Shown: positions 23,950-34,869 of the stretch, piece by piece | How positions within the stretch are numbered: the first letter of the stretch is position 1 | Layout: every line of letters starts with the position of its first letter | DNA from: Ashinkailepas kermadecensis | Lineage: Eukaryota > Arthropoda > Thecostraca > Neolepadidae | Reading direction: 5' to 3' | Assembly (NCBI GenBank): GCA_034440615.1 | Contig: JAOTOM010002954.1 | Span: 60,001-124,000, forward strand | DNA length: 64,000 bases | Position numbers and translations under genes: made by a program | The notes under the pieces: generated by a model | What the model was told of the DNA's origin: nothing | What the model saw: the letters and a program-made list of their open reading frames with translations, nothing else | Databases searched by the model: none

Positions 23950-24118
23950 CAGGTGTGAATCCAGGAATTGCCATGAGGAGACGCCTGTCTGGAGGGGCAC
24001 CGCTGTGGTTGTACCTAGAGGGGCACATTTTCCTTCCGAGGGGCGCTACTGGCGGAAAAAAATGCTACGGAGACTGGTGCACTCGGACCTCCCAGAAGTG
24101 TCTTTTTGAGTTGTAAAG
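23950..24118 (+). mobile_element. hAT-type family 2, left-end fragment
   Basis: Begins CAGGTGTGAATCCAGGAATT and continues GCCATGAGGAGACGCCTGTC. This matches the end of the element at 34069-34865 read from its right side (CAGTGGCGGATTCAGGAATT, then GTCATGGGGGCACTTGTC). Inside are GGAGGGGC and CCTTCCGAGGGGCGC repeats of the same family. No right end or target duplication was found. Confidence 0.5.
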
Positions 24119-24239
24119 GGGATCGCCTTCGCACCTTCACCCTCGACCCGCCTTTTCACCCTACCCGCTCTGGCGACCATGACTGAAGATCTCGGGTGTG
24201 ATGGCGTCCAGGTATCGATACTGCGATTTTTATGGCAGG

Positions 24240-24730
24240 GCCTGATTTTTTTATCGGGGAGTCTGGACGTTTTTCTTCGGCGCTATGCGCGATTCTTGGG
24301 ATTCCAGATCGGTTTTCCAGGCCCGAATTGGGGTCCTCGCTGAATTTTTCGAAGCCCTGTATTTATTTTTACCTGGTCCTGTCATGAGTTTTTGGCCCCA
24401 CTGTCTATTGGCATCTCCAGCACAAAGTTTAAGCCTCCCAACTGATATTTTTGCGGTCCCACCACTATTTTGGGAGTTCCCGCGCGATTTTTTTCGGGGT
24501 CAGGCGCAAGTCTTCGGGGCCCCAATGTGTGTTGTCGGGAGGCACAAGTTCTGGTGACCTCATTTTTGTTTTCAGAGCGCGAGTTGCGTTTCCGGTTCCC
24601 GTCGTGATTTTTGAGGCCCCGATGCGTATCTTTCGTGGCATAGGCACGTTTTTCAGAGGGCCATACGCATTTTGTGGCGCATTTGGAGTTTCTTTGGGGT
24701 TCCAGAGTGAATTTCCGGGTCCTGATTGAC
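24240..24730 (-). repeat. Diverged 21-bp tandem array, opposite orientation
   Basis: About 23 degenerate units of 21 bp, each with a G-rich start and a GATTTTTCG-like or GTTTTTCGG-like stretch. Read on the minus strand they match the CCCCAAAAATCGCG type units of 42950-45800. Long frames on both strands (24285-24732) follow from the period being seven codons. No inverted ends were found around it. Confidence 0.65.
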
Positions 24731-24739
24731 ATGTCATAG

Positions 24740-26220
24740 ATCGCGTGGTCAGTTTAAATGCATATATTTTTAGGAGCCCATTTGCCGATCCAGATTAAGT
24801 TCTTCATTTTGGTGTGTATTTTGTGGCCATCATCCCCCTAAGGAAAACTTCTTAATATATGCCCTTGCGTGTGTCATTAAATCAATATTTTGAGGTAATT
24901 TTACAGTCCCGTTTTGGGATGGTGGGAAAGCTTGGTCACGCCGCTTGGAGAGTGGGGAGATGGCATGGCCTCCGTGTCCAACCCTTTAGATCCGCTAGCG
25001 CGTAGACCCCGCGAGGTTTTCTGATAATGCATCGTAATTATGACTGTTATGACACAAAGAAAACGACACTGAACCACCATGTTCTGAATGGAAACTCCGA
25101 TTGGTCTGGTCAGAATACCATCAGGACCATTGGAACCATTACACCGTCAGGTAGATTCCATCGGGAAGCATTCAAACCATTATGGACCATTAAAACCACT
25201 AGGAAAATCCTAATAGTTCCTCATGGTTTCCAATTGATTTTTTTTCCATGGATGGGGGTCTATTCAATCTGAAAATATGTGTTGGAAATGAAGAGTTGGA
25301 CCCACTCGCTTCGTGAGAGGTCTCCAGCCTTGTCGGCGACGATACTATACCGTCTGATCGACTTGCTACGTTATGCTACCACTTGCCGGTTGTCCGACTC
25401 TTTTTTAAGTCGGGAATTTCTTGCCACGAATGCCTTCATTTCACACCACAATTACCAAACGGAGCACCATAAACCGATCAAGAAAGAACGATGAGGTTCT
25501 TTGATTAATTCTGTGTCGTGAAATGGCGATGCGAACCATCCGCAATCGTTGAATTAATTGGAAAAGGCATGCAAGAATTGCGTGCCCCTGACTGCAACTG
25601 GTGCGCTGCCTGAAACAGAACCTTGCATGCGTACCAGATTTGTCCAAAGCGTACCAGTGCTGGCACGATCGTACCACGGTGGCAACCATGGGGGGAAGAG
25701 GAACGGACGGAACATGTCAGTTTTTGAACCAAAAAATGTAAATCTTCAAATCAAAGTTATGCGAAATGAAAATTAATTCGTATGTACAATATCAGTTTAT
25801 ACGCTCAATAACGGACCACTCCTGTACTATAATCAACATAAAATGTCCGTAAAAAGTAAACGTTTTTTCGCGTTATGCTAGCTACTAACCTTTATACCAT
25901 CTATAAAGTTTTTATACCAGCTATACTAAACACGAGCAAATTTCCGCTGTAAAATCGGCTAAGGCCGTATAATCTGTGTCAGTACATCTAAACACAATCG
26001 GCGCACAGGCATTTACCCGATGTTTTTGTATTGCTGACCTTAAGCATGAGGGCTGTTGGAATGAAGCTTGCAGCTTTTGAATGAACCGAAAACTCCACCA
26101 CATTTAGCTGCGCTCAAGGCGATACATACCGCTGCACATGGGTGTACCCGCCTTGGGTGTAACCATATATATCGCCATACCATATAAAATGGTATATATC
26201 GCCTTGGGTGTAACAAATGC
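24740..26220. other. Mixed unique and low-copy DNA
   Basis: 25080-25215 carries clustered ACCATT/GGACCATT/AACCATTA words. 26120-26225 has CGCCTTGGGTGTAAC twice around a small ATACCATATAAAATGGTAT palindrome. No gene recognised. Confidence 0.45.
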
Positions 26221-26228
26221 TGGTGTAA

Positions 26229-26703
26229 CCAAGGTACCTTTACTGGAAGGTAGATCGAAGTTTTCCTTCAAGCCCGCATGACGTCATCCGAAGGTTTTTT
26301 AAAAATATGGTTTCAATTTTGTTGCAGATAACTTTTTTCTTCTATATGTGAAGAAAATGTGTACTGGATATAACATATTTTAACCAGTTTGTATATGTCT
26401 TCTGTAATATCTTAAAACTTAGTCTGCAATACAAGCATTATCTTTTTTTTGTTGGAAAAATAGCACTGTTCTTTTTATAGGAATACATGTTCAACTTTAT
26501 TGATGAAAATATCAAGTATTTTGGAATGTGTGGCATTATATCGGTTTTGTTCAGGTGATTGGAGCACGATTGCTCGAAGTCCTGACCTGTGTAATTTAAA
26601 TAATGTCTAAACTTAAATATAAAGGAGAGGTTATCATGAGATAACAAGTGAGGGATGCCTATATTTAGGTTGATTCTTTCCATCGATAATTACAGGATTT
26701 GTG
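26229..26703 (+). repeat. Interspersed repeat, uninterrupted copy
   Basis: The first part (26229-26337) matches 47801-47900, sharing GAAGGTAGATCGAAGTTTTC and GCATGACGTCATCCGAAGG. The second part (26341-26703) matches 49790-50138, sharing TGTTCAACTTTATTGA, CTGACCTGTGTA and TGAGATAACAAGTGAG. At the other locus these parts are about 1.9 kb apart, so this copy looks like the arrangement before insertion. Noncoding; family unknown. Confidence 0.7.
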
Positions 26704-26993
26704 TAAAAATGGCAAACATTTTTGATCAAAATGTTGTTTTTCTGGAATTTTTATGTGATTTCAACGAATTTGACACTCATTCATTTGGAAAATGAAAAAT
26801 TCCAAAGATATAAGCACTTCAAGTTCAAGTACTTCTATCTAAGAAATCAGTCCAAGAAAATAATTTGACTGCGGATACATTCTGTCCCACCTCGGCACCA
26901 TAGGGGAAGTGTGGGGAAAAGGATTTGGATGTGGTGGTATATAATTAAAAATAACATACAATTATCAATAAAAACTAATGTAACCTAACCTAG

Positions 26994-27096
26994 CCTACTG
27001 ATGTTGGACGGCCTAAAACCTACCGATGTTGAATCACTTAAACGCACTGATATTGGATTACTTAAAACCTACGGATGTTGGAGTACTTAAATATGA
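26994..27096 (+). repeat. Short tandem repeat, ~26-bp unit
   Basis: Four imperfect copies of a unit reading CTACTGATGTTGGA followed by CTTAAAAC. Confidence 0.7.
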
Positions 27097-27099
27097 TTG

Positions 27100-28275
27100 T
27101 AAAATGTGATTTCTAAAACAAATCGTAGAGGACTGTCCATAATGGCCACTGTACGTGGAGGGCATACATCGTGAAATAAATAAATAAATAAATAGGAAGA
27201 CGTCAGCCTTCCACAGCCGCCGGCTGCCAGCGACCATCGTGCAGACAGCGGGTCAAGCGCGCACGGTCCAGTTCGCGGACCGCTGGCAGGTCATGCACAT
27301 AGTGACCAGATCAGATCGCGATTGGTGCCGTTGCTGTGTCCGCTCCCGAAGCCGTCCCCGTCAGTTCCTGCGAGGTCATTTACGCGAGGGGTATCTCAGC
27401 TGAGGCCATCATCAGTAGCCTTACCATTTCAGGCGGTCTTCTGTGGTTACCTTTCAGAAACTCTCCTGTCAATGGGGAGAAGAAGCTATGGCGCACTTAG
27501 CCCCCCCCCCCCCACCTGACTGTCCTTTCTTCCGCTCTTGAATGAGGGTGACAACTTGAACACGTAAAATGTACGGTAGTGGGAGCCTACCAATGTCGGG
27601 AACAATCCCTTTATTTTGGAGGCGCTTGATGGTGAGCCTGCCGGAAATGGCACATTGTTAGGCAGGACGATTATTACTGGGTCATTTAGGATACACTTTG
27701 CTGAAGCTAAAGAATAGGTCTCAATTAGAATACGTGAAAGTACTCTATGTTGTCATAAAATATGCAAGACAGCGTAGAGAAAGTCGGTAAAATTGCATGC
27801 AAACCAATGGTGAAGGGAAACCTTCAAGCCCGCTACCAAACCAACTTCGTGGGAGCCCGGGTGTAACCACGGTTTCGAAATGGCGGGGGGGGGACAAACC
27901 AGGGACGCGGTAAGTGAACAGGATAGAGGGGCCTTACCGCCCCCCCAGAAAAAAATCCTTGGATTTCAGCCACTATATTTTCAACGTCTGGTTTTCAGAT
28001 TCACCATTGCTAAAAATCATATTTTTGGGACAAAATGTTCCACCAAAATTGGCAAGTTTCACTCCTTATCACTGCCTTTGAACATCCAGCTATATGTCGT
28101 ATGTGTTGGTCCCGATTTCACAATCACCACAGAGCAATGCTGTAAGTACGTTAAACGTTGCCCTCTTGTAGCAGGCAAGACAGAAAATATTGGACGCTGA
28201 TTTTATTGTAGTAAATATAGACATCCAATAACCTTTGCCATGCTTTCCTGTTTTACGGGGAGACATTTCGATGCA
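27100..28275. other. No recognised gene
   Basis: Contains an (AAAT)n run at 27172-27194, a ten-C tract near 27502 and G/C runs at 27885-27950. The small frames at 27322-27519 and 27880-28200 show no domain. Confidence 0.4.
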
Positions 28276-28283
28276 ATGACAAT

Positions 28284-28593
28284 CAGGGCGGATAAAGGGT
28301 ATGGATGGCACTGAGGACATATGCCACCCACATGGAGAGTGGCGTCCCTCCGGTCGGGAAAAGGCCTTTGGAAAGGTTCCAGTGCACCCACTCGAATTTT
28401 TCAGCCAAAGACGCCCATATGAAAGAGAAGGGCACCACCTTGGAAGGAAAGGCGCCCCTTCGGGAAGTGCAACCCGCCCCTCAAATCTTTCAGCCAGAGG
28501 CGCCCCTCCAGGTGCTTTCGCAGTGGCGCCGATCCAAAGAAATGGCGCCCCTCCAGACAAGTGCCACCATGACAATTCATGGATCCACCCCTG
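28284..28593. mobile_element. hAT-type family 2 nonautonomous element
   Basis: The left end CAGGGCGGATAAAGGG and the reverse complement of the right end, CAGGGGTGGATCCATG, form short inverted repeats with one gap. Flanking octamers ATGACAAT and ATTACAAC agree at six of eight positions. The interior has GGCGCCCCT, TTTCAGCCA and CACTCGAATTTTTC repeats shared with 34069-34865. The frames crossing it on both strands are repeat-derived. Confidence 0.6.
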
Positions 28594-28914
28594 ATTACAA
28601 CATTGCTCTCTCGCGGTATGAACTCCGGCTGGTTATAAAATAGTGCGCATTCACGTGTGGTTTCTCTTGTAAAATTCACAACTTCCGTTGAACTATTGTG
28701 GAAAGCATGTCCGGAACTATCAATGTGGCAGTCTAAATTCCAGCGATGAGACCGCCGTCCGAGCAGGTTGTGGCGGATTTATTGGAGGAGCTCCCAGTCA
28801 TATAGGATATGAGTGCCTGCTATCACAACGGCTGCAAACAAAAAGAGATTTGATCCCCATATTCCCATTACACTCAATCATTGTATACACACCGGACCTT
28901 CTACGCCTTCGAAA

Positions 28915-30330
28915 TTATTCTGATATCTCAACATTCTGATAACGTACGGCAAGCCACGTCGAATGACACCCATATAATGCAAATTGAAGCCATAGCGACG
29001 AAACGTGAGGACTTTGAAGAATTAAAACTAACCATTAACATTGAGGCTTGACCTGACATGTCCCGGGTTAAAATGTTACTCGAGGGTTGCCCACGGGCTA
29101 TCTCTTGACACCAAACATGGGCAGCTTTGTGAGAAAAGGAAGAAGCGCGGGGCGACCGATGAAATGAGTTCCACCTTTGACTTTGCAAATTAATATGATT
29201 TCTGAACGGTTTGCTAGAGTACCTCACAACACGTTGAATGACACCCACGTGATGAAAATTGAAGACACAGCGACGAGGCGCGATGACTTCGAGCAATTTA
29301 AGCTAAACTTCGATCTTGTGGTTTCACATTGACATGTCCCGGCTTAAAATGCTACACGAGGTTCACCACGGGCTATTGCTTGATATCAGATGTGGGCAGA
29401 TTAGGGCGAAGAAAAAAAGGCGAGGCGACCGAAGACATCGGTTTGACCTTTGACCTTTGAAATTAGTTCGATTTCGTAACATTATAATACGGCACAAGCC
29501 ACGTCGAATGACACCCACTTGGTGAAAATTGAACCATAGAGACGAGTCGCTTCGAGGACTTCGAAAAATTCAAACTAGCCTTTGACCTTGAGGTTTGACC
29601 TTGACATATCCTGGTTTCAAAATGTTATTCGAAGGTTCACCATGGGCTATCGCTTGATAGTGGATCTGGGTAGGCTTTGGCGAAAATCCCCCCATAACCG
29701 AGGCGATCGAAGAAATCACCTTGAATTTTAACCCGTCGAGATTATTGCGAATTATCAACTTTCTGGCACCGCACAAGTGACGTCGAATGACATAAATTTT
29801 CTGCAAATTGAAGCCATAACGATGAAATGCGAGGTCATCGAAAAACACAATTAAACCTTTGACCTTTACATGTCCCGGTTTGAAATGTTACTCGAGTGTT
29901 CACCGCTGGCTATCGCTTGATACCAGATTTGGATAGGTTTGAGCGAAAACGAAAAAAATGAGGCGTCCGAAGGATCAGCTCGACCTTTGCCCCTGAACAA
30001 CAATTCGATTGCTTAGCTTTCTGATACCGCATAGCAAGCCACATCGAATGACGCCCATTTGATGGAAATTGAAGCGATAGGAACCGAACCGCACGTTCGG
30101 TCGATATCGCTTTAATATCGCCGTCTAATAAATCAAGCTACCTTTGATCTTGAAGTTTAACCTTGACATGTACCGGTTTGAAATGTTACACGATGGTTCA
30201 TCACGGGTTATCGCCTGTGGCCATATTTGGGCAGATTTTGGTGAAAACGAAAAAAAGGGAAGCGACCGAAGAAACAGGTTTGCGTTGGACCTTGACCATT
30301 CAAGTGGTAATGTGAAACCTATGTAGTTGT
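28915..30330 (+). repeat. ~275-bp satellite, about five units
   Basis: The anchor GACATGTCCCGG-(T)TTAAAATG recurs at 29055, 29331, 29603 (as GACATATCC), 29868 and 30164, spaced 264-297 bp. Other ordered blocks recur too: AGCCACGTCGAATGACACCC, TGAAAATTGAAGCC, GACGAAACG, GTTCACCACGGGCTAT and GGCGACCGAAGA. Units are diverged. Most contain TTTGACCTT repeats, including TGACCTTTGACCT at about 29443. Not coding. Confidence 0.85.
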
Positions 30331-31529
30331 TTCCAGCGTGTTCAGTGCAATCAGAAGCATTTGTGGTAATTGATTCGAACGATCATAAACCCGTCACTGA
30401 ATGCCAATGCCAATACAAATACGCCTCAGGCGAACTCGTCGCTGAATACGAATGCGAATACGACGTTAACTTGACGTACATGCTTAGGGCTGTCCATGAC
30501 TCCCCCATGGTCTTGAAGATACCCAAGGACACCCAGTCACGTTTCCTCAACATATATCAATATATGCGCAGGGGAATGCAACCTAAGACGTATAAAGCCT
30601 TGCGATAATGCAAATTTGTTACCTCGCAAAGCACAATTGTCCACCCAAGCGAGAACACCAGGTGGTCAAGGTTAGTGTTATCCAAGAATGGCCCGGTAGC
30701 AGACATTTCTAACGTTTGCTGATTTACCATTCGGAGATTTTGTAGCGACAGATAGCCCGTGAAGCTCGTTGATTGACCAGATCGGCTTGTAGTATTTTCG
30801 GTGATTCTCTTGCATATGTATATTTTCACTTTATAAATGATTACGTGTAATTTTGCGGCGATCATACTCGGGTAGCTGAGGCTTGGGGGACACTAAAGAA
30901 ATTGGAGAGGACAAATCGATACTTTTCAGAAATTGGGGGACATGTCCCCCCCCCAGCCCACCAGTGGCTACACCAATGTCGCTGCACTCAGCAGGCCTTC
31001 AGCAGCTTGTGTTACATTAGTGCATAAATTACGCATAATGACGCATAAATGACGCAAACGAGACTGAGCTTTTCAAGTAGCCATTGCACGACTCATTTTA
31101 AGTGACACAATATTCTAATATTATATTTTTGAGAATGTTTTTGTTTTTGTTTTTGAGAATATTAGGACGGCTTACTTTGCGTATTTGTCCATGACATGTC
31201 GTGTCAATCCATGCCACTATCGTTTTCCTAATTCACGTAAACAACGGACGCTTACGGACCCTGTAATCCCTCTTTTCCCGTCAACCTCGGTAGCGATCTG
31301 GCAATTTTGTTCTTCCCATTGGCCGGGTTCAAATCGCACTCAAGCTATTCAGCAGCCTCCTTACTCTCAGCGAGAGTTGTCAGCAACGCCGCAAGGGTCA
31401 CTTGACCAACGCATTTGAAGACTTTTCACGGAAGGATGACATTTTTCTAAAGACTTCGCTAATGCATCATCCTTACATCAGCCTAGATCTCCAGTTGTCC
31501 CGTTTTCGTACACACTGCGATAATTTGTA
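30331..31529. other. No recognised gene; possible element end
   Basis: 30890-30980 has a GGGGGACATGTCCCCCCCCC stretch then CCACCAGTGGCTACACC, like an end of a DNA element, without a visible partner. 31291-31340 has a B-box-like GGGTTCAAATCGC. The plus frame 30327-30608 has no recognisable domain. Confidence 0.4.
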
Positions 31530-31537
31530 CTTTGAAG
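31530..31537 (+). repeat. Target-site duplication, left
   Basis: CTTTGAAG, identical to 32873-32880. Confidence 0.9.
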
Positions 31538-32872
31538 CAGGGGCGTCGCCACCGGTGGAGGGGGGGGGGGGCAGAGGAGGCAGTCGCCCCCTGCCGTGAG
31601 GCTGGGGGCGCCCCCTGACATTTGAGGAGACCCCTATCCGGAAATGCACAGGACAAAAAGGTGAGCAAGGAGGCCGACGACACAGATATCATGCTGTCAA
31701 GGAGGCCCGAAGATTGGCAACGAGGCCCCCGGAAAATATAATCAGGTCCCTATAAGAGACGTAAGGACAGAGATTGAGAGGAGGCCCCCAGGACGAAAAG
31801 GATGCCACCGAAACGGGCAAGAAGCCACCCAGGTAATATAAAATAAGGAATGATAGGATATATTTATCCGGACGCAAGAGGGAGCCCCAAGATGGTAAGA
31901 AGGTCTCCGCAGAAATGAGAGAAGGCCACTGAGACCAGCCAGATGAGGACCATATTTCGGAAGAGGAGGACCCTAGGAGAGAAGATTTGGGACTATGACG
32001 CAAAAGCACCTTGCTAAGAGGATAATGAGGCTCTAAACACAGATGAGGAGGCCTCCAAGACGTGAGGGGAGGCCCCTAATTTGAGAAAGGAGTAACCTAG
32101 GAGAGGAAAGGATGCCCCAGAAATCAAGAGAGTGTCAACAATTAGAACCGGAGCCCCCAGAATTGCAAAGGAGGCCCCCAGGATTGCAAAGGAGGTCCCA
32201 GGATTACAAAGGAGGCCCCTATGATTACAAAGTAGGCCCCCAGGATTGCAAATAAGGCCCCAGGATTGCAAAGCAGACCCGTAGGATTGAAAAGGAGGCC
32301 CCAGGATTGCAAAGGAAGCCCTCAGGATTCCAATGGAGGCCCCTTGGACTGCAAAGGAGGCCCCATGATTGCAAAGGAGGCCCCCGTGGTTGCAAAGGAG
32401 GCCCCCAGGATTGCAAAGGAGACCCGTAGAATTGCAAAGGAGGCCCCCAGGATTGCAAAGGAGACCCGTAGAATTGCAAAGGAGGCTCCCAGGATTACAA
32501 AGCAAGCCCCAAGGATTGCAAAGGACGCCCCCAGGTTTGCAAAGTAGGCCCCCAGGATTGGAAAGGAGGCCCCCGGGATTGCAAAGGAGGCCCCATGATT
32601 GCAAAGGAGGCCCCCATGATTGCAAAGGAGGCCCCCATGATTGCAAAGGAGGCCCCGATACGGGAAGGAAGGCCCCAGAAAATGAGAGGAGGCACTAAGA
32701 CGGAAGAGAAAGCCAGTGGATATGAGATTGGGTTTCGGAGACGCAAAAGCAGGCTCTAAAATGGGTAAGGTTCCACCAAGATAGAAAATGATGATCCAGA
32801 AACGTGGTAGGAGACACCTAATTCGGAAGAGGACGACACAGGATTGGAAATGAGACCCCGCTGACGCCACTG
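31538..32872. mobile_element. hAT-type element A filled by a 21-bp array
   Basis: The element starts CAGGGGCGTCGCCACC and its end, reverse complemented, starts CAGTGGCGTC. It is flanked by a perfect 8-bp duplication CTTTGAAG. CAG-x-G ends plus 8-bp duplications are diagnostic of hAT transposons. Of its 1335 bp nearly everything from about 31610 to 32700 is a 21-bp tandem repeat: diverged near the left end and highly regular in 32150-32660, with units GGCCCCCAGGATTGCAAAGG plus A. There is no transposase, so it is nonautonomous. The frames at 32014-32646 (minus) and 32369-32698 (plus) are heptapeptide repeats produced by the period being divisible by three. The right 170 bp (32680-32850) match 42960-43130 of element B. 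Confidence 0.85.
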
Positions 32873-32880
32873 CTTTGAAG
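32873..32880 (+). repeat. Target-site duplication, right
   Basis: CTTTGAAG, identical to 31530-31537. Confidence 0.9.
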
Positions 32881-34060
32881 TGGGGAAGGTTGGTTTAAAA
32901 AAAAGTGACTTGCCAGGGTGCCGGCATTAGCCTACTCTTGTCGAAGAGCACCGAAGGATCTTTACCGTGCGAGCAAGGAGGTAATTTCCCACACCGCCTC
33001 TCACGCCCGCTGCAGCGTGTTAATAGTAGTTAAAAGTAAATAATAGCATGCGTTCTAGTGGGGAGAGGTGAAATCATGCAGAGTTGTGTGGAGTTAGTGC
33101 GGTGTTTTTTTTCTTCAATTCGGCTTATCTACGTTCGATTATACCTCTGGGCAGGGGTGTTGTTTTGTATACTTTTAGAGGGGCAAGTGCCCCCTCAATG
33201 TTCAATTTTGCCCCTCCAATAGTGAAAATGCCCCCCCCCAATATGAAATGGAAATGGGCATGTAGCAAAAAGCATAAAACTGCGGGCTGCATTGGAGCGG
33301 GAGCGCCGATGGTCCCGCCAATGGTTCCGCCGATGGGCCCGCCGATAGCTCTGGAACTAGTGACGTCCGTCCGTTCACTCTGGTGACCTGTCACCCAGGA
33401 TGCATCCCAAAATCATGGTTTCCAGGCGACTGACCGCCACCGTTGACGTCGCGACTATACCATGTAGTCTGGCCAGCGTACTGGTGTCCGGAGACACTGC
33501 GCCGAATGGGCACCGTCTGCGCTGCTGAGCATCCTGCCGCCATTGCTGATACCAAGCCTGAAGCCGAGACTTCCAAGAATCTTTCAGGTGCGGTAGTCAG
33601 TTGGTCCAGAGGAGCTTCCTCTGACGGCAGCGATAATGCTGCCCAATTCTGCGGCAGTCGTTGAAGAAATGGTCTTTAACAGCTCACGGACGTGTAGAGC
33701 ATCCTGTGTTGTACCTTGTTCTGGGTGCATCCACAGGAGCAGTTGGAACGGCTTCTGGTCTCCGAGCTGCTGACGGGGCAATAGGGCATCCAGGAGGGCC
33801 GCTCGCGATTGCGCCAACCTACGCCTCAGGTCGTCAATATAAGGGTCACGAAACTGGGCGTCTTGGACGTGATAATATCCGCACCTGCGTGGTGATCAAC
33901 ACAGAAGGGCTTGCCACCAGCAGGTCGACCTTGGTGCTATCTTATTGAATGCCAGCCAACCGAAACGCACAGTTCGTCAGCGTCGGCTAGAGGTCTGTCC
34001 TCTCCGGAGAAAGGAAACAACTGTGATAGCCTGAACGCGGCCAGCTGCTAGCTTGCAGAT
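32881..34060. other. Mixed DNA with an element end and uncertain frames
   Basis: 33154-33235 begins CAGGGGTGTTGTTTTGTATA and has GGGGC/GCCCC runs. The same end, inverted, is at about 46540-46563 (CATACAAAACAACACC). 33410-34030 is GC-richer with minus frames (33391-33576 and 33584-33817) of plausible composition, such as LGDQKPFQLLLWMHPEQGT. I recognise no domain; a decayed retroelement gag-like segment is possible but unsupported. Confidence 0.35.
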
Positions 34061-34068
34061 TCAGGAGT

Positions 34069-34865
34069 CAGTGGCACATTCAGGGTGGGTGGGGGGTGGG
34101 GGTGTAACTGGGGCATGTTCCTCCCTCCTATGGAAGGTGGCCGCTCCTCCGGCCGGGAAAAGGCGCTCATCGGGGAAGGCTCGAGTGAACCCCCTATATT
34201 TGTTTTCGTCTCCGAGATAAGAAGACGCCTCTTCAGTGTGCTTGAATGGACCCCGCTCGAATTTTTCGGCCAGAGGCTCCCCTCAGAAGGAGAACACCCC
34301 CACCAGGCAGGAGCGAGTTTAGAAATTGCCATGAGGGGAAATTAGTCTCTGGAAATTAGGTCTGCCTCTAGCTGAAAAAAAATTGACGGATGTGGTGCGC
34401 TCGGGCCTTCCCGGAGGGGCACCTTTACCTTCCAAGGTGCGCATCTGGCTGAACAATTCGGGGGTCCACTCAAACACATTGGATGGGATCTTTCCCTTCC
34501 AAGGAGCGCCTCTGGCTGAACATGGTTTATGACCCATCACCCGATGCCCACACTTCAGCGAATCAGACAGTCAGAGAATGATGCACATTTGATGCCTTGT
34601 ACTGCACTTACCTTTTCCTCTGAGAGGGACGAGTCTAGCTGGAAAATTCGATGGGGATGTCTCGAGCTTTCCCGGAGTGGAGCATTTTCCCGGAGTGGAG
34701 CATTTTCCCGGCCGAAGGGGCGCCAACCTTCATGTCGGCACATATGCCTTCAGTGCCACCCCTGTATCCACCCCTGCCTCCAAGTACTTTTGTAGTGGCG
34801 CCCCTCCAAAGAAATAGCACCCCTTCAGACAAGTGCCCCCATGACAATTCCTGAATCCGCCACTG
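34069..34865. mobile_element. hAT-type family 2 nonautonomous element, long copy
   Basis: Starts CAGTGGCACATTCAGGG, and its right end reverse complemented is CAGTGGCGGATTCAGGAATT. Flanking octamers are TCAGGAGT and GCAGGAGC, agreeing at the central six. The interior consists of degenerate GC-rich repeats around GGGAAAAGGCGC, CTCGAATTTTTCGGCCAGAG and CCTTCCAAGG, plus two exact 18-bp copies of TTCCCGGAGTGGAGCATT at about 34668-34706. Frames on both strands are repeat-derived. No transposase. Confidence 0.6.
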
Positions 34866-34869
34866 GCAG

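Noticed and set aside
31291..31340. tRNA-like sequence with GGGTTCAAATCGC
   Set aside because: The B box is good but the A box is poor and no stems or copies support it.
32014..32646. 210-codon minus open frame
   Set aside because: Same 21-bp array inside element A.
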